Source: Mactra quadrangularis (taxonomy: Eukaryota; Mollusca; Bivalvia; Venerida; Mactridae). From it: a stretch of 64,000 nt of DNA. Position numbers and translations under genes: made by a program. Shown in pieces: positions 47,881-62,500 of the stretch. Below the pieces are notes generated by a model, which had not been told where the DNA came from, did no database searches, and was given only the letters and a program-made list of their open reading frames with translations. The stretch's first letter is position 1. Every line of letters starts with the position of its first letter. The stretch lies in NCBI GenBank assembly GCA_025267735.1, contig CM046296.1, forward strand, positions 18,812,464 to 18,876,463, written 5' to 3'.

Positions 47881-50800
47881 GCAAACATTAGTATCTGACG
47901 TGCCAGTATTTTACATGCTTGGTTTATTAATACGAAATCTTTAAGCTCAGTCTGTTAGAAAACATCGACCTGACCTAACCATAAACAAAAGTTTTTTCCT
48001 GATCTACTTTTTGTAGGTATGTGTCATTTTATCAGAATCTGAATGTCAATTGTTTAAATAAATGATAAAATAAGTGGAAAACTTGGAATAACCTTTATAT
48101 CATATGCTATAATATAGATAACATGTTATAATACGGGTTCCCGTATTGCAATATATAGCAATTCGGTTTTTACAGTATTGTTACACCCCTATCCAACAGA
48201 CCGAGTCAAATGTCTACAATGGTGAAATCAAACTCTTTGATATATGTATGAAACATTGTAGCGATTCAGAAAGTCTCAAATAACTTTATTTTAGGAGTGC
48301 CTCAGGTGCCCTTGGTCCCAGGCCATTTGAGGGGCATAGCAAACAAAATTTCAAACCCGACGCAATCGGACCATTGACAGCAATGTATTTACGTAATTTG
48401 TAACATAAAACAAAACGCTATTAGGGGCATACTATGTAAAACTCTTTGATAGCAGATATGTTCCACAAATGAAGTTTTGCTTAATAATTCAGTAAATTGA
48501 ATTCCATTTAACGAAGTTATATTTAATGGATTGAAACAGAATAAAGACCATTCCATTATAAAATTCAAAATTTTTTAAAGGAAAGTTACTTAAAAAGAGA
48601 GGTGTGGGTTGCAGGAAAGTTATAGGGGGGGGGGGGGGGGCAGATGTCTTGAAGTAAATTTTCAACATATTTTAATGTTTTTTTCTATATCATTTCAATA
48701 CATGTATAAATCATAATATCTTAATTATGTTAACTTAACCGAACCACAATACAGTCAAAGACAGGTTTATTTTTGTAAATATGTCGGAGAATGGCCGTAA
48801 CTAAGTTGTGAGAACTTGTGGCCAGACCTCATTCTCATTTTTGTACATTTGTATATGTCATTGTTGTATATTATCTATGTTAACTATTTGACAATAAAAT
48901 ATGTTTAAAGTAAAGTACGTAACCAGGGGGTTTTAGAGGAACCAGCGGGATTTTAGGAGAGAGGCATCTCGGGAATCTGTTTCGGGTATGACAATGTATT
49001 ACAATTCCTTATTATCGTATTGTTACACCACCGCATAATTAAATAGATTATTTGCGCCACGAGTTAAAAATCTACGCGTGTCAAAAACTAAAACGCAGGC
49101 CGCCATATTTACGTCATGTGACTTAAACAACTTCCGACTTTATTACGAAAACCTAACAGACGAGTTATTATGTGATTCAGCATCTAATTGACTAGTTTCA
49201 CCACACCTAATTGTTGCATTATGGTAATACAATTCATGAAAAATCTTTGAAAATTGTTCATTTACATATGACATCTCGTATATTTATAAGTTTTCGATGC
49301 AAATGTCATGCAATCATTCATTATAAGTATGAAATATGGAACGCAGTCATGACGACCTTTAACAATGAATGATATCAACGCACGATGCATCCCGTAAATT
49401 TAGTGCAATGGTTTGACATATAACGTGCAGTGAAATATCAAGGACACGTGACCTTTTGCATTGCTAGACTCATATTTTTAAATGATAATAATAGATTGCA
49501 TATATATATACTGCAGAAATGGCAGACAATTTCTACTTGACAAGTTTTTCGTATGCTTGCAGGTTAGCATGATTTTAAACATTCCACGGGAAACAAGGAA
49601 TTAGATTAGCGTAGCATAGCTTTAAATGAAGCAAACACACGGTTAAAGGGTTTTCTAGAATTATTATACAATATACACGACACTTTTTATATTGGAAAAC
49701 TGTGTCTATATAAAAGTTGGTGGACCGTCGGAACTCACATTCTAAGTCAGTGTACCGACGGCGGTGATTTTAGTGGATTCGGTCCACTGTCCACTGTTCA
49801 CTGGCTTAATTAGGAGACAGGATATACGCGCTGTTATATAGTTTTTCTCAACAGTTTTACGATAAAAAACATAATAATTACATCATCATAACTAAGTGAT
49901 GTAGTCACGGTTGTTTTTGTGCACTACATAATATACTTGTTATAAAACTATGAGTGTTGAAGAAACTAAGTATTTATTGTTGGAATAAGAATTGTGCTGT
50001 TTAAACTTCACCATGCTTAAATCCTAGATTAATAACATGCATTTATGACGGTAATTCAAAAGCTATGTACTGTGGTTCAAACTAGGAACTCGTCTTAAAG
50101 GTCCAGTCGAGAATACCCCCAAATGCACCGCTAATTTTTTTTGCGTACAGAATTTTCTTGCAATTGCTCTATTCAAGTCCAAGCCTATATGAATACTGAG
50201 AGGATGGTCTGCTTGATGGAATTTTCTATGATCAAGCATGATCATACATGATGCAAAAAACTAAACAAACATATGCAAGCAGGCATGAAATTGTACCTTC
50301 GATTCTTCAAAAATGATGCAACTACAGAATAAAAAACAGGAACATCAGTCAGTTTACGGCAAGACCGGATGTGATAACCTTTACACCAAACTGCACCTGA
50401 TGTTTATGTAGAGATCTTTCCATGAGAGAGATATACACTGTGAATATAAAAAGCAATATATCTTACGAGATTAAGATTAAATCATTGTAAAAGCAAACAT
50501 ATTCTCACCACTGAAAGATATAATGGCGATTATAACATTAACATAATTCTTACGGGTGCACCGTTACGCCAGCTGTGAACGGTCTTACGAGTTTTTAGAG
50601 TATACTGTGCATAAAACCAGACGATGATTTCAAAATATACAACTGCAGCTGCAGTATTGTGCATGCATGAATCCGGTACGCTCAGGAAAAAACGTTTTCA
50701 TGCTTAGATCTGGCTTTACTTTTTTGTTCCGGCATGTAACAGCTTGGATAATTCAAATCATTTGCTGCTCTCTGAACAATAATCATGAGCATTCGATAAC

Positions 50801-52340
50801 TGGATATATTTAATTTCTTGAACCATTCGTACGCACATAATACGATTATGATATATTGTTAATATCCCAACTTTTTAGAACTGAAATATTTGATATTCAA
50901 AGAAACGATTTATTGCAACTGCTTGTAAAGATTACTCAGTCAATATCACTTGTAAGAGATGTGCCTGATGACACTCAACCAACACATTTACAGATCTATA
51001 TCGTTTTGTTAACTAAAATGAAAATGTTGTAAACATTGATAAATAAACATTATGTTGCAATAGTTTTAATAAAGACTTGTAATGAAAGTGAGTTATTATC
51101 CCCCTTTAATATGAAATGGTGTTACTATTAATTGTCCATACAAAATAATTAATAATTAATCGCAGTTAACATAATTTAAACATCTGACATAGTAAAAACA
51201 TTAAAACTACAATTATCAATAAGATACTAATTTTCATTGAACTTTTCTGCTGACAATGCCATAAGCAAATTATTTTTGTATTGGGATAATTCTAGTTTAA
51301 TAAAAACAGTATGTTGTAAGGTTTAATTTTATAAGGCTTCTTTCGTAAGATACCACCACGTGTTTGTGACCATCTCTAAACAAAACAACTAATTCCAAGT
51401 TTCTGGGTGTCTGCTTCTGTGCCAGCCAACGCATCACCCAAATACCTGTGTAAGACGCAGAACTATACATAAAAAACGACATAAGAACATCTTCAAGTTT
51501 CCTTTAAGATAAACGTAAATAGTTTGAACTACAAATAATCATGTTCAAGTGTTCACTGTTTGCCATTTACTCAGTTTCTAAGAAAGTTTTTTTATCGAGT
51601 TTGTTTACAATTTTATATTGTTATTTTACATGTGATATCATTATCCAAATCGTATCACTTCCCGCTGTGAAGTATTTATTTAAACAGCTGTTTTTAAATG
51701 AAAAGTGGCTTGTCAAATAAAAGCTGTTTTAAATATCAACAAAACTCTAAGTATCATCAACTATACAAGTTGTATACGATACAAACATAATCAAGTATAG
51801 ATCTTAGTACTACAATGTAAGAAGGTAAAGATCTAACGTGCAAAATGTACACTTTGAAATGCAACTACCTAATAAGGACATCGAAAACCATCACATTGTT
51901 AACTTACTCGAATGTCGAACGTATGAAACTCAATATAGACAGGTGGTATGGTAAATGCCTGATAAATATTGCAAGACAATATCTGCATCCTATGGCTCAA
52001 CTTTGAACATTTCACATTTGACACATATATCAAATTAGTGGCAAATTGTACTTGCGCATGTTGGGGTTATTCGTGTATTTTAATGGTTTCGGTTTTCAAG
52101 ACATTGCAGACTAACGTAAACCTTTATTAACATTGACATGCAGACAATACAATTTTGCCATTCGTTAAATTTCAATAAAACTGTATATTCAAAGCATCAT
52201 TATACGAAGTCAATACAGTTATCTTACGACAACACTCAAAGTCAAGTTCAACCGAAGACTATTCTACTCTTAATAGGACATTTGTAAGTTCTTGTCTTTG
52301 ATATAACACTTCATGGCGACATGGTAGGTTCCAACAGTAT
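47881..52340. other. Intergenic, no gene seen
   Basis: About 4.5 kb of AT-rich sequence with no supportable gene. It includes a G run at 48625. The ORFs at 50063 and 51297 (60-61 codons) have no recognisable features. Confidence 0.5.
48625..48640 (+). repeat. Poly-G tract, 16 G
   Basis: An uninterrupted run of 16 G, the third such tract in the window. Confidence 0.85.
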
Positions 52341-52352
52341 GATTAAGTTAGG

Positions 52353-52638
52353 AACCCGGGTCGGTAGCGCAGTTGGTAGCGCCGGGATTTGGAATCTCGT
52401 GGGGGTACGGGTTCGAATCCCACCCGAAGAGGTTATACCCTTCCATGAAAATTAGACAATAATGTAAATCTTCCTTCATCAATAAGGTATATGGAGAAGT
52501 TTCCGGCCTTGTGGACGGGTATGTGAGTACTGGTTATAGACAAGGGTCCAGGAAAGCTAGGTTAGGTGCGCTTGACACCGTAAAACGATTAAAATGTGTT
52601 GACACGGCGTTAAACTCAGTAAAATGAATAAATAAATA
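52353..52638 (+). mobile_element. SINE family B, copy B3, full length with target duplication
   Basis: Starts AACCCGGGTCGGTAGCGCAG with A box, B box GGGTTCGAATCCCACC, a body shared with 14412 and 18404, and an AAATAAATAAATA-type tail. It is flanked by exact 12-bp duplications GATTAAGTTAGG (52341-52352 and 52639-52650), the mark of LINE-driven retrotransposition. Confidence 0.92.
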
Positions 52639-52650
52639 GATTAAGTTAGG

Positions 52651-52745
52651 TTATCAGCTTACCTAACCTAGTTTTGCTGGACCTTTGTCTATCTTACAAG
52701 TACTCACTTACTCTTCCCACAAGGTCGTGGAATCTAATGTAAGTC
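52651..52745 (-). mobile_element. Older SINE family B fragment
   Basis: CTAGTTTTGCTGGACCTTTG, ACAAGTACTCACTTACTCTTC and CACAAGGTCG match the family B body in reverse, so copy B3 seems to have inserted beside or into an older relative. Confidence 0.6.
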
Positions 52746-54330
52746 ATGGTATTTTACTTTCATTATGTTTAGTGCATGACATCAAGAATACTTTAGATAT
52801 CTATTATTTTCATGTGGTATCACAGTACAGTTTTGTTAAATAAAGTATCAGAAAATCAGCCCGGTGTTTATCAGAGTTCTTCCCGTGCAAGTATTATGAA
52901 AAAAATTATTATCGCATTTAATGGTTTCAAGACGATATGGAATATGTGCTTGCTGGGAGCTGACAATTGTTGTCCGATGAGTGTTATACTTTAATCTTTG
53001 AACCTTAAACTAAAATACATAAAATAAATTGCTAATATGTTCAAGGCGATAGGGAATGTTGATATTGTCAAATGAAATCCTTATTGTAAAGGAACTCCTT
53101 GATTAAATGAACTTCTTTTCAAATATTTGTAATGCACTAAAAGACACAAAATAAACGGTGAACTGCATGGTTCCAAATGAAAAGGACAACTCGAAAATAA
53201 GATACCAATAAAACTTTCACACTAGTTATCAGCAATATTTTCAGTTTATATCTCTAAATTTTGGCAAACTTGGCTACATGGGTAGTTAACAGTAGTTCTA
53301 ATTTCGTGTTCTGAGAAAGCAGTAAGTTTTGGCGAAGGTACACACTGTTCTGTTTCTAAAATGAAAATTGCCTCACCATCGAGTGTCAAAAGCAACAAAT
53401 CTAGCAATTAGTGAATTTATTATAGCCCGGAATCAGGAATTAAACAACTGGATTTGTATGTGATAGTTTTTATAATGTTTATCATAAGTTAAAACTGTAT
53501 AATCCTAAACCGTCAGTTAGTATAGGGCACACATGTGATTGTTGATTATTCGGGAAACGTAAGGTAAATTAAACGAGCTTTCTGCATGCACGCTGAAAGA
53601 TTTATGCGTAATCAAATAGGTCACATCTGTGTAGAGGTTAGAGCACGTGCACATTTGATATGTATAACCTTGACAAGTCTCGCGAGATATCGACTTAGAG
53701 AAATGAGATATAAACGAGATTATAACATTCAAACGCACTATGAAACTGATTGATGCATTGCTGTCAAAATGTTCTGTTTAGTCATAGCAATTATGCATGC
53801 ATCTGCAGTATCAATATAGGTCATCTGCACATTTCAATTTTGAAAACTTTAACACCCATTGCTGTACATTGTGCGTATGTATGTATGAATAAATTTGAGC
53901 TGGAATGAGAAGCAAATTTATGCATAGTTTATAATATGCAAGAGTCTGATATATGACTTCTGGTAGTAAGCAAGCAAGCAATGTTTATTGCTCAAGGAAA
54001 TAATCATTACTTCGTAGAATATGTACACTACCCATTTCTAATACTTTTTATTCGAAGTTTTTATATATGTATGTATTGTGTCGATTTGATAATTATGATA
54101 AAAAAGCATGAATAAATAAATACAAAAAAACACAATCCACGAGTATAGACAACACCGAACAGACTATCAAGGATTCCAGATAGTTATCAAGTTAACACTT
54201 AAATATATGTGCTTAAAACGATTCGGTTTTCGACGATTAATGTTATCTATTAATATAGCTATAACAGATCAAACTAAGGTCATTTATTACCGTCAGAAAC
54301 GAAAAGTCACGAAGAGTTTTGATACGATAA
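52746..54330. other. Intergenic, nothing recognised
   Basis: AT-rich sequence without a recognised gene or mobile element. Confidence 0.5.
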
Positions 54331-55375
54331 GGTACGATATGATACGGTTTGGTAGAAAACGATATGATACAGTTTGGTAGGATACGATATGATACAGTTT
54401 GGTAGAAAACGATATGATACAGTTTGGTAGAAAACGATATGATACGGTTTGGTAGAATACGATATGATAGAGTCTGGTAGAAAACGATATGATACAGTTT
54501 GGTAGAAAACGATATGATACAGTTTGGTAGGATACGATATGATACAGTTTGGTAGAATACGATATGCTACAGTTTGGTAGAAAACGATATGATACGGTTT
54601 GGTAGAAAACGATATGATACAGTTTGGTAGAAAACGATATGATACAGTTTGGTAGAAAACGATATGATACGGTTTGGTAGAAAACGATATGAAACAGTTT
54701 GGTAGAAAACGATATGATACAGTTTGGTGGAATACGATATGATACGGTTTGGTAGAATACCATATGATACGGTTTGGAAGAATACGATATGAAACGGTTT
54801 GGTGGAATACGATATGATACGGTTTGGTAGAAAACGATATGATACAGTTTGGTAGAAACGATATGATACAGTTTGGTAGAATACAATATAATACGGTTTG
54901 GTAGAATACGATATGATACGGTTTGGTAGAATACGATATGATACAGTTTGGTAGAAAACGATATGATACAGTTTGGTAGAATACGATATGATACAGTTTG
55001 GTAGAATATGATATGATACAGTTTGGTAGAATACGATATAATACGGTTTGGTAGAAAACGATATGATACAGTTTGGTAGAATACGATATAATACGGTTTG
55101 ATAGAATACGATATAATACGGTTTGGTAGAAAAAGATATGACACAGTTTGGTAGAATACGATATGATACAGTTTGGTAGAATACGATATGATACAGTTTG
55201 GTAGAATAAAATATGATACAGTTTGGTAGAATACGATATGATACAGTTTGGTAGAATACGATATGATACAGTTTGGTAGAATACGATATGATGCAGTTTG
55301 GTAGAATAAGATATGATACAGTTTGGTAGAATACGATATGATACAGTTTGGTAGAATACGATATAATGCGGTGCA
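54331..55375. repeat. Minisatellite of 25-bp units, about 41 copies
   Basis: The unit consists of GATACAGTTTGG followed by TAGAATACGATAT. Most of the left half carries the variant GAAAAC and the right half GAATAC; ACAGTTT and ACGGTTT alternate as a second variant. The minus strand of the unit has no stop triplet in any frame, so it yields ORFs of 363 and 275 codons with a 25-residue period. There is no sign that these are translated. Confidence 0.95.
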
Positions 55376-55550
55376 ATATTTCATATAAGATCACTCTGCG
55401 GTATGGTACGGTATCATACGTTACGATACAATAAGATATAATACGGTTTCAGGTTTGGTAGGATGCGATATGAGTTTCATAATACTGTACTCTACGGTAT
55501 GATACGGTAGCATAATGGATACGATATTACATGATACGATACGGTACAGA
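55376..55550. repeat. Degenerate edge of the minisatellite
   Basis: Diverged GATACGGTA, GATACGATA and GTTTGGTAGGATGCGATAT words continue past the ordered array, as expected of decayed array ends. Confidence 0.7.
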
Positions 55551-56112
55551 TGTATTATCCAAAGACATACTATAGACTAAATGTATAACAGTGTATTATA
55601 ACTCAAGTAAAATACCTCATGTAATAAACGGATTATTTGTGAACGGCCCACGCATAAGAATACGGAACTTGAATGGTAATTCCTAAGTGCACCGGTGCAT
55701 CTCAATTAATTAAGATGTCAATGAAGTGTTGATTCAGATAATTTATTTATTCCTTATGATAAGAAAGGAGCCATTTTGACATTATATTGCAATAAAATAA
55801 TCCCTCTTCCTCAACTCAACATTCACCAGGTTTTTATTTATTTTTTGTTAAATATCAATAAAGTCATTGTTGTTATGGCAGGATGTAATTTTTTTTCTAA
55901 TCATTTAATGGCTTCATGTTACTTGAAATACATCTTGATTTAAGGGCATATAGGTCTTAAGAAACTAAAACAGATTGAGATCAATTTACACTTAAGGTAT
56001 TATTTCCGGACGTTGGCGAGGCGAGGTTTTACTATCTTTGCTTCAGACTATCTTAAGTTTATAGCCTGTATCATATTATTGTATTACCCAAACATTTTTT
56101 CTTTCATTTTTA

Positions 56113-56580
56113 GATCACATGAATCAGCTCAGAGTGAGTTTTTAGGGTCGTTAAATGTCCGGCGTCCGTCATTCGTCCACATTTGTTTGTAAATGCTCTA
56201 GTGGTCACTTTTTTGCCTCAATTATCATTAAACATTGTAAGGATGCTTGTCTAGGTTATTGCTCAGATGAGTTTGAACATGGGTAAACTCGGACAAAAAA
56301 TAGGTCACAGAAGCTAAAATAATGTTTTTTTTATCTTGTAACACTATAGTGGCCACTGTTTGGATCCAAATATCCAAGGAATCGGCCCGAAATGTTATTT
56401 TGATCATTTCTAGGTCAAGGTCGAATATTGGTCACCTTGGGTAAATCAAATACATGTATGTAAATTTTGTTTTATTCTGGTACTCTTAACGTATTTGGTT
56501 TCTTATAAGCTAATTTGTACTAGCTAGTGGACTCAAGAGAGATTAACCAGAGTTGAAACAACTTGTTTTTTTCAAGATCG
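56113..56580. repeat. Possible dispersed repeat fragment
   Basis: The segment beginning AGATCACATGAATCAGCTC, with GTTAAATGTCCGGCGTCCGTC and AGGTCAAGGTCGAATATTGG, resembles a dispersed element type common in bivalve genomes. This is from memory, and no second copy lies in this window. Confidence 0.4.
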
Positions 56581-59500
56581 AGCTAAAATAAATTTTGTAT
56601 AATGATAATAATAATAGTCAACATCTAGACATTATATCGTGATACAACTACTTTATACATTCGAGTGTGGCCAGCAAGACTGAAGTAACTCGTTCTTTAA
56701 CGCAAAGCACTTACAACAGTCTTACAGGCAACCCTCGAGTCAAGTAACAAATAAGATACTCATTTCTTTGTCTAGAATTATAGAGTTCTGACTTTCTTCT
56801 TAACGTTAACTATGGTTATTATATCTTGTAATTCTACAAGATTCCACTCCGTGTTAACCTGTATCATCTTTCAAACATTACTTCATTAATATCATAGAAT
56901 TACATAAAGAATACTCCTAGCCATCTTATTTATGTTTTCTGTGGTGGGGGTCACGTGCTCCTATCATTTGGAACCACTCGGTGATTATTCCTCCATTATA
57001 ATTAACATGACGTAAAGATGTGAAATGTAAACCATAATGGCCGTCATGACGGAACTTTTGCGGTAAAATGAAGATTTACGGAGTAGCGACTCTCGCGTGC
57101 GTTCGCGAGATAATGGGAGAATATGATTTCGATATTATATTGTGTTTCATAATTTATCCACGTGCTTGCCTTTGTCATGACAAGGTGTGTGCATCAATAG
57201 GTATATTTAAATATCAATTCTAAACGTATTAAATGATATATAAATAGTAAAGACATGTTATTACATGTTGATAGCCTTTGTCTTATGCTATTACATGCTG
57301 ACCGAGTTTACAGCTTCAATCCCAAGTCTTCTATTACCATTATGGTCAGTCAGACACATATTCTCCATAGTATATCATTACATTAATTTAATAGCTAGTC
57401 TTTCTTAGTGGGTTCCCAATGCTATAATTATTGTCTACCTACTTTCAAATTCAAGGCTCGTCATGCAAGATACTAATTACTTTTTTTGATTTTAAGTTAT
57501 ATATGTGAGATTTTACAAGGTTAACGCTAATGGAATCAAGAAGCAGAAATCTGAGAACCGCAATTGTGCTTTTGATGGGCGTGGTGTTGAGAGAAAGGAT
57601 TGCCATTTAAAGAAATTTCAATTTTCAATGAGTAGATGAACATAACAAGTTGATTACAAATATCACGTTTTTGTCGTCATAAAATGTATGAAGATCAGCA
57701 CAATATCAAATCCAACCCAACCTGAGTGTTACAATGTATATATACAAGATGTTTGACAAAAAACACTGAGTTAACTCCACTGAATCATTTTACATAGCCG
57801 TACTACTCCGTAGTGAAAAACAACAGAAGTTCGATTGATTCTGTTAAGAAAACCAACAACATTTAATATGTATGGACATTATTATCATTTAAGTCATATG
57901 GCTGAGTCGCAAAAAAGTGGTGAGGAAATACCGTTGGCCACAACCTCATTCGGGGTCTGAGATTTAAACTTATTAGCGAATTTCTCTGACTAAACTCTCT
58001 TACAAGTAAATAATTATTATTGAAAAACGATTTTTTGTTCATTTCTTAAAAAACGATTATACTGGTTCAGTATAAAGTCATTGATCGCTTTTAAAACTTA
58101 GTTTTGTATGTGTAGTCCCTTATCAATAGTCCAGAGATAAACATACTGATAGCAAGACATGAAAATTAGGATCTCTCAGTTTGGTGTCAAAACATATCCA
58201 TAGAGTCATGCTGTTAAGCGTACAAAGGTTTGCGCCGTAAAAAATTGATCTTTGCATAACGAATTGGTGGTACTTCAAAACTCCGTTGACTGAAAAAAAA
58301 CTGCACGTGCTGTGCTGCCAAAATAAAATATCTGGCTTGCTTAATTTCAATCTTTTTTCATAACAATCACACTAGTCTTTGTCATTTTAAAAAAAATCTG
58401 AAAAAAATAAAACATTGAATAAATGTCAAAGAAGCCTACACTGTGGAAAAATAATTTCACATCGGTGAGAGGTTGCCTCTGAGATGACAGGGTCAGAGGT
58501 ACAAGCTATTCTATCAATTTGTGTTAATTTTCACATTCATTTTTGTCTGTACAATCTATACAACACGATGACAATCTTCACATGACTGATATTCTGTTCC
58601 ATGGGATAACACCTGGAAAAAGACAAATAATATTACAATATTGTATCATCAGCAATTAACCCGGGGTAACTTATGATACCGTGTTGTACTGTCTTTTTCA
58701 CCCAACTACTAGAGGTTAACACCTGGTAGTAGGAAGGAGTCATCTAAATGGCCTATTAAATTCTTGAACTTCATTCATTTCTCATAAATTTTAACAATTG
58801 AAACACTTTCACGCGCTGGAATGAAACAACGATTTGCATTTTAATCCACCACCATTTTGCAAAAATTGCATCCCTCATTGACAACATAACTTTTTGGGTC
58901 AATTGACATGTTCCCTTATACTACTCAAAGCGTAAGGGTGAAACATATAAATCTCTCGATAGGGCACGCTAGGGTAATATGGGGTAAGGAGGAGGGGATC
59001 ATATAATATGCAAATTGATACAAACTATCTTTTCTCTGTGTTTCATAAAGCACTCAGCTGAATAAATCTTGTCGAGATCTTTTTTGTCCCCGCAGAACAT
59101 TTGCATGCGACCGCCTAATAACAGTGCAATGTTCGATTCCAAACAACTTTCCCCGCTCCCTTTAGAAATCTTGCATCCTTTAAGGAGTAGTTTGAATTGA
59201 CAGGGGTTAAAGTTGATCCCCGCATGTCACTAGAACACATGGTAGGGAACCAAAAGGTTCAGTGGCGCAGGTGACGTGTTTATAATGCATTAAACCAAGT
59301 ATTGTGTTGCATTGACTTGATTAAAATGCAGTTAGACTTTGTTGAAAATTATTATGCAATATTGAATTACAAACTCTTTCTTAACTCACAAATTCAAGAT
59401 GTCACTTTGGGAGACATGAATTTAAATTTTCTGAAATTGGCGTTATTTTGAAAGGTAGCGCTTTCATGCATTTTACATTTGAATAACCCCTTAAGAAATA

Positions 59501-62500
59501 CTTGCTCTTAGCTGGCTAATATATTACGTGTTGTAAAGCAACGTGGTTAATCAATCAAAAGCACTTATCAACAAAGGTGGCCGGCTGTATAAAATAGATT
59601 AAAATTCATAAAAGTATCAGTGACAAATAATTTGAAAAAAACTAAAGAAAAAAACGAGGGCTCATTATTTTTGTACATTTTCGAGGGCGCTGTACGGCTA
59701 TACGTTGTACTTAAATGACGAATAGCTTAAAAAATGCATCAGCTTTATGACAAAACATAAATTAAATGTGTCTAAATGATTGATCAGTTATCATACTTTT
59801 TTCTTATTTTTTATTCTAAATATAACAAAAATATAGATTTAAACGTGGCTTATTTTATAATTATACAAATGATTATAAATTAGATGAAATCAATTTACGT
59901 AAGATGCTTTGTTTTTAATTTCAACTTGTAAAGAAATACCTTGCGATTATGATTCGAGTGTTCCTTAAAACGTGCAAAAAGCCAGCTTATTAATGGAATG
60001 CAGTCATAGTACGAAAAGTCAAATGTCAATGGTCTTTCGAATGACAGCTCTAAGTATCTTTGTTATTTGATTTGTCGTTTCCTAATGTCTTAAACTGTTT
60101 ATCTTTCCTGATTTGTGATTATGTTTTACGTCTAATGATCAACATCTTTTCTTTTACATTTTCTGTAAGTGGTTCACAAGATGCAACTTCAAGAATAAGT
60201 GTACGAGAAGTGGTTGACAATTTTCTTCTTCCCTAATGGAGAAAACCAAAGTTTTGTCGCTTTTTCCTAGAATAAAAACGATCTTTAAAACCAGCCTCGA
60301 TGAGTGTGAAGTGAAATAATTCAACTTTGAATCCTGCGAGTCAGCTATGACTTACAACTACGTTAGGTCATACTCAAACTTAAAAGATCGGCAATACTTT
60401 CGATTTTTCTTGCATATAAGGTGAACGAAATAAATGACTCGCTGTGACAAGACGAGCAATTACACATAAAATACATGCCAAGGTGAGTTGACTGAAATAT
60501 ACAACTTTATCATGGTATTGGAAGATTGCTTAAAATGAAGAAAAAACAATTCTTAAGAAAGACGGAAACACAGCCAATATAGAAGAACGTCTGAAAAAAA
60601 TACAGCCCTTCGAAACGTTTGTTTGTTATGTCAAATTACAGAACAGAAAAAACAGAAGACAACAGAATAATACAGAGCATACGTATTTGCTCACACCAAA
60701 GTATATGGTACATGAAAAATAAAAATTGATAAATTGCAGATCTATTTCACATGATTATTAAACAATCTTACAAAAGCAGTTTTAAAATATTTTCATAAAT
60801 TTATTTAGTATTTAGACACATAAAAAATTAGTGTCTCTAGTGGTGACATGCACAATGCTAGACTTGGCTTTCCAAAACAACGAAACGAGAACTGTCACCA
60901 GACATTTATATCTTAGAAATTCAAGGACGTTTTTGACAGGATAAATAATTATATACTATATTTTCAATATGTACGAAATGTCATAAGACTAACATGTACG
61001 AGCATGACCGAGAGAAATCATAAACATGGACGGAATGTGAAGCAAATCTTATAACAAAAAAAAAATCGCCATTGTAATTTGGTCCCCGCCGGGTTTCCGT
61101 TAATGCATTTTGACGGGTGACAAGGAGATGCACCGGTGAAAAAACCCTTGCACTTGAGTGCTTAGTTCACTAATACAATAAGTCTTCTAGATTATCTAAG
61201 CTCTGTCTTGAGTTATTTCATTTTCTTACAAAAATATTTAAAGTAATACACGAGATACCTGAACTTTACCTATTTTAGGATGTAATAAATTAAACTGTTT
61301 TGTTTCATGACACCATAATTTAAAACCACCGTCTATACAAATGCACTAAATGCAAGTGATTAATCTGCATTCCGTATCTTTTAAACCTACCATTAATTAC
61401 TACAATATATTTCAGACATCATGATTTAAGGGAGTACTATAATACTTTAAAACCATACGCTTTCAACGTTTGGATGATGTTTTCTACCATTCGGATGCCC
61501 TTCTGTTGAAAAGGTTATATTTTAGTGAACATAAAAACGTGTGACATTTGTATACATAAATTTAGATATTACGAAAAACAACATTTTCATTGAATAGGAT
61601 TTAAATATTAAATCTGTGACTTTTTTTGAAAAATGTTTTTTTTTCGAAAGGTCACATTCCTACTGAACGCAACTTTTTTCAATTTTAATATGCGATGAAA
61701 TGTGTTAATTTCTAAATGGCATCGCACCTGTTAAGAGGAGCCTGGTATAAAATATTGGGACATAGTTTAAAGGTCTCATATTCTACATTAATTGTCGAAG
61801 TATTCAAATCTTGTTCTTATCATATTAAAAGAAAACAGAGAGACAGTATCGGCATCAACAATAACAAAACAAAACAGGTGTGTTCATACATCAGATGATA
61901 CAAAATAATGTCTAGGTGCCACTAATTTAAATGACAAACTGTTTATACCATTCACCATGCTTGGGATAATGAAAACACTTTTTTCATAAGAATGATGTAT
62001 ACAACTTGATGTCATCGGGGCTAGAAAATCTTAATTTACATAACAAAAGTCAATGGTAACCTTGTTGACAATTATAACATTCATTTTTGCAGAAATTCGA
62101 AAATTCTCGCACTCTCTTCTTCATTAACAGGTGGCTTAATTTTATTAATGAGAAACATAATTATTCTTTAAAATGATTGTCAGATTATTAAGTCAATGAC
62201 TAATAAATTGTGTTATCATTTTGTCACAATAATGTTTACAAGAGATTTGTGGCCGTAGATGTCAATGACGTTTTGTTCAGAGTGAATTTATTATTCTTTT
62301 TTTACAATGATTAACTTTTATCTCTATTAAGTAATAATGGCTCATTAGTCGCTAGTAATTGCAGACGAAATGAGCTTTGACATTTTTACGTGGTAAAATG
62401 TAAAGGGTTATAAGCTATTTTTAGATGCACCTTATCTTACAAGTGCTTTGTTTCGTCAACGGTAAGCGGTTCTGAAGAATCTTTATACATAGGAATGAGA

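Noticed and set aside
54293..55384. 363-codon minus-strand ORF with a repeating 25-residue peptide
   Set aside because: It is a by-product of the stop-free 25-bp minisatellite; all three minus-strand frames are open and encode the same repeat.
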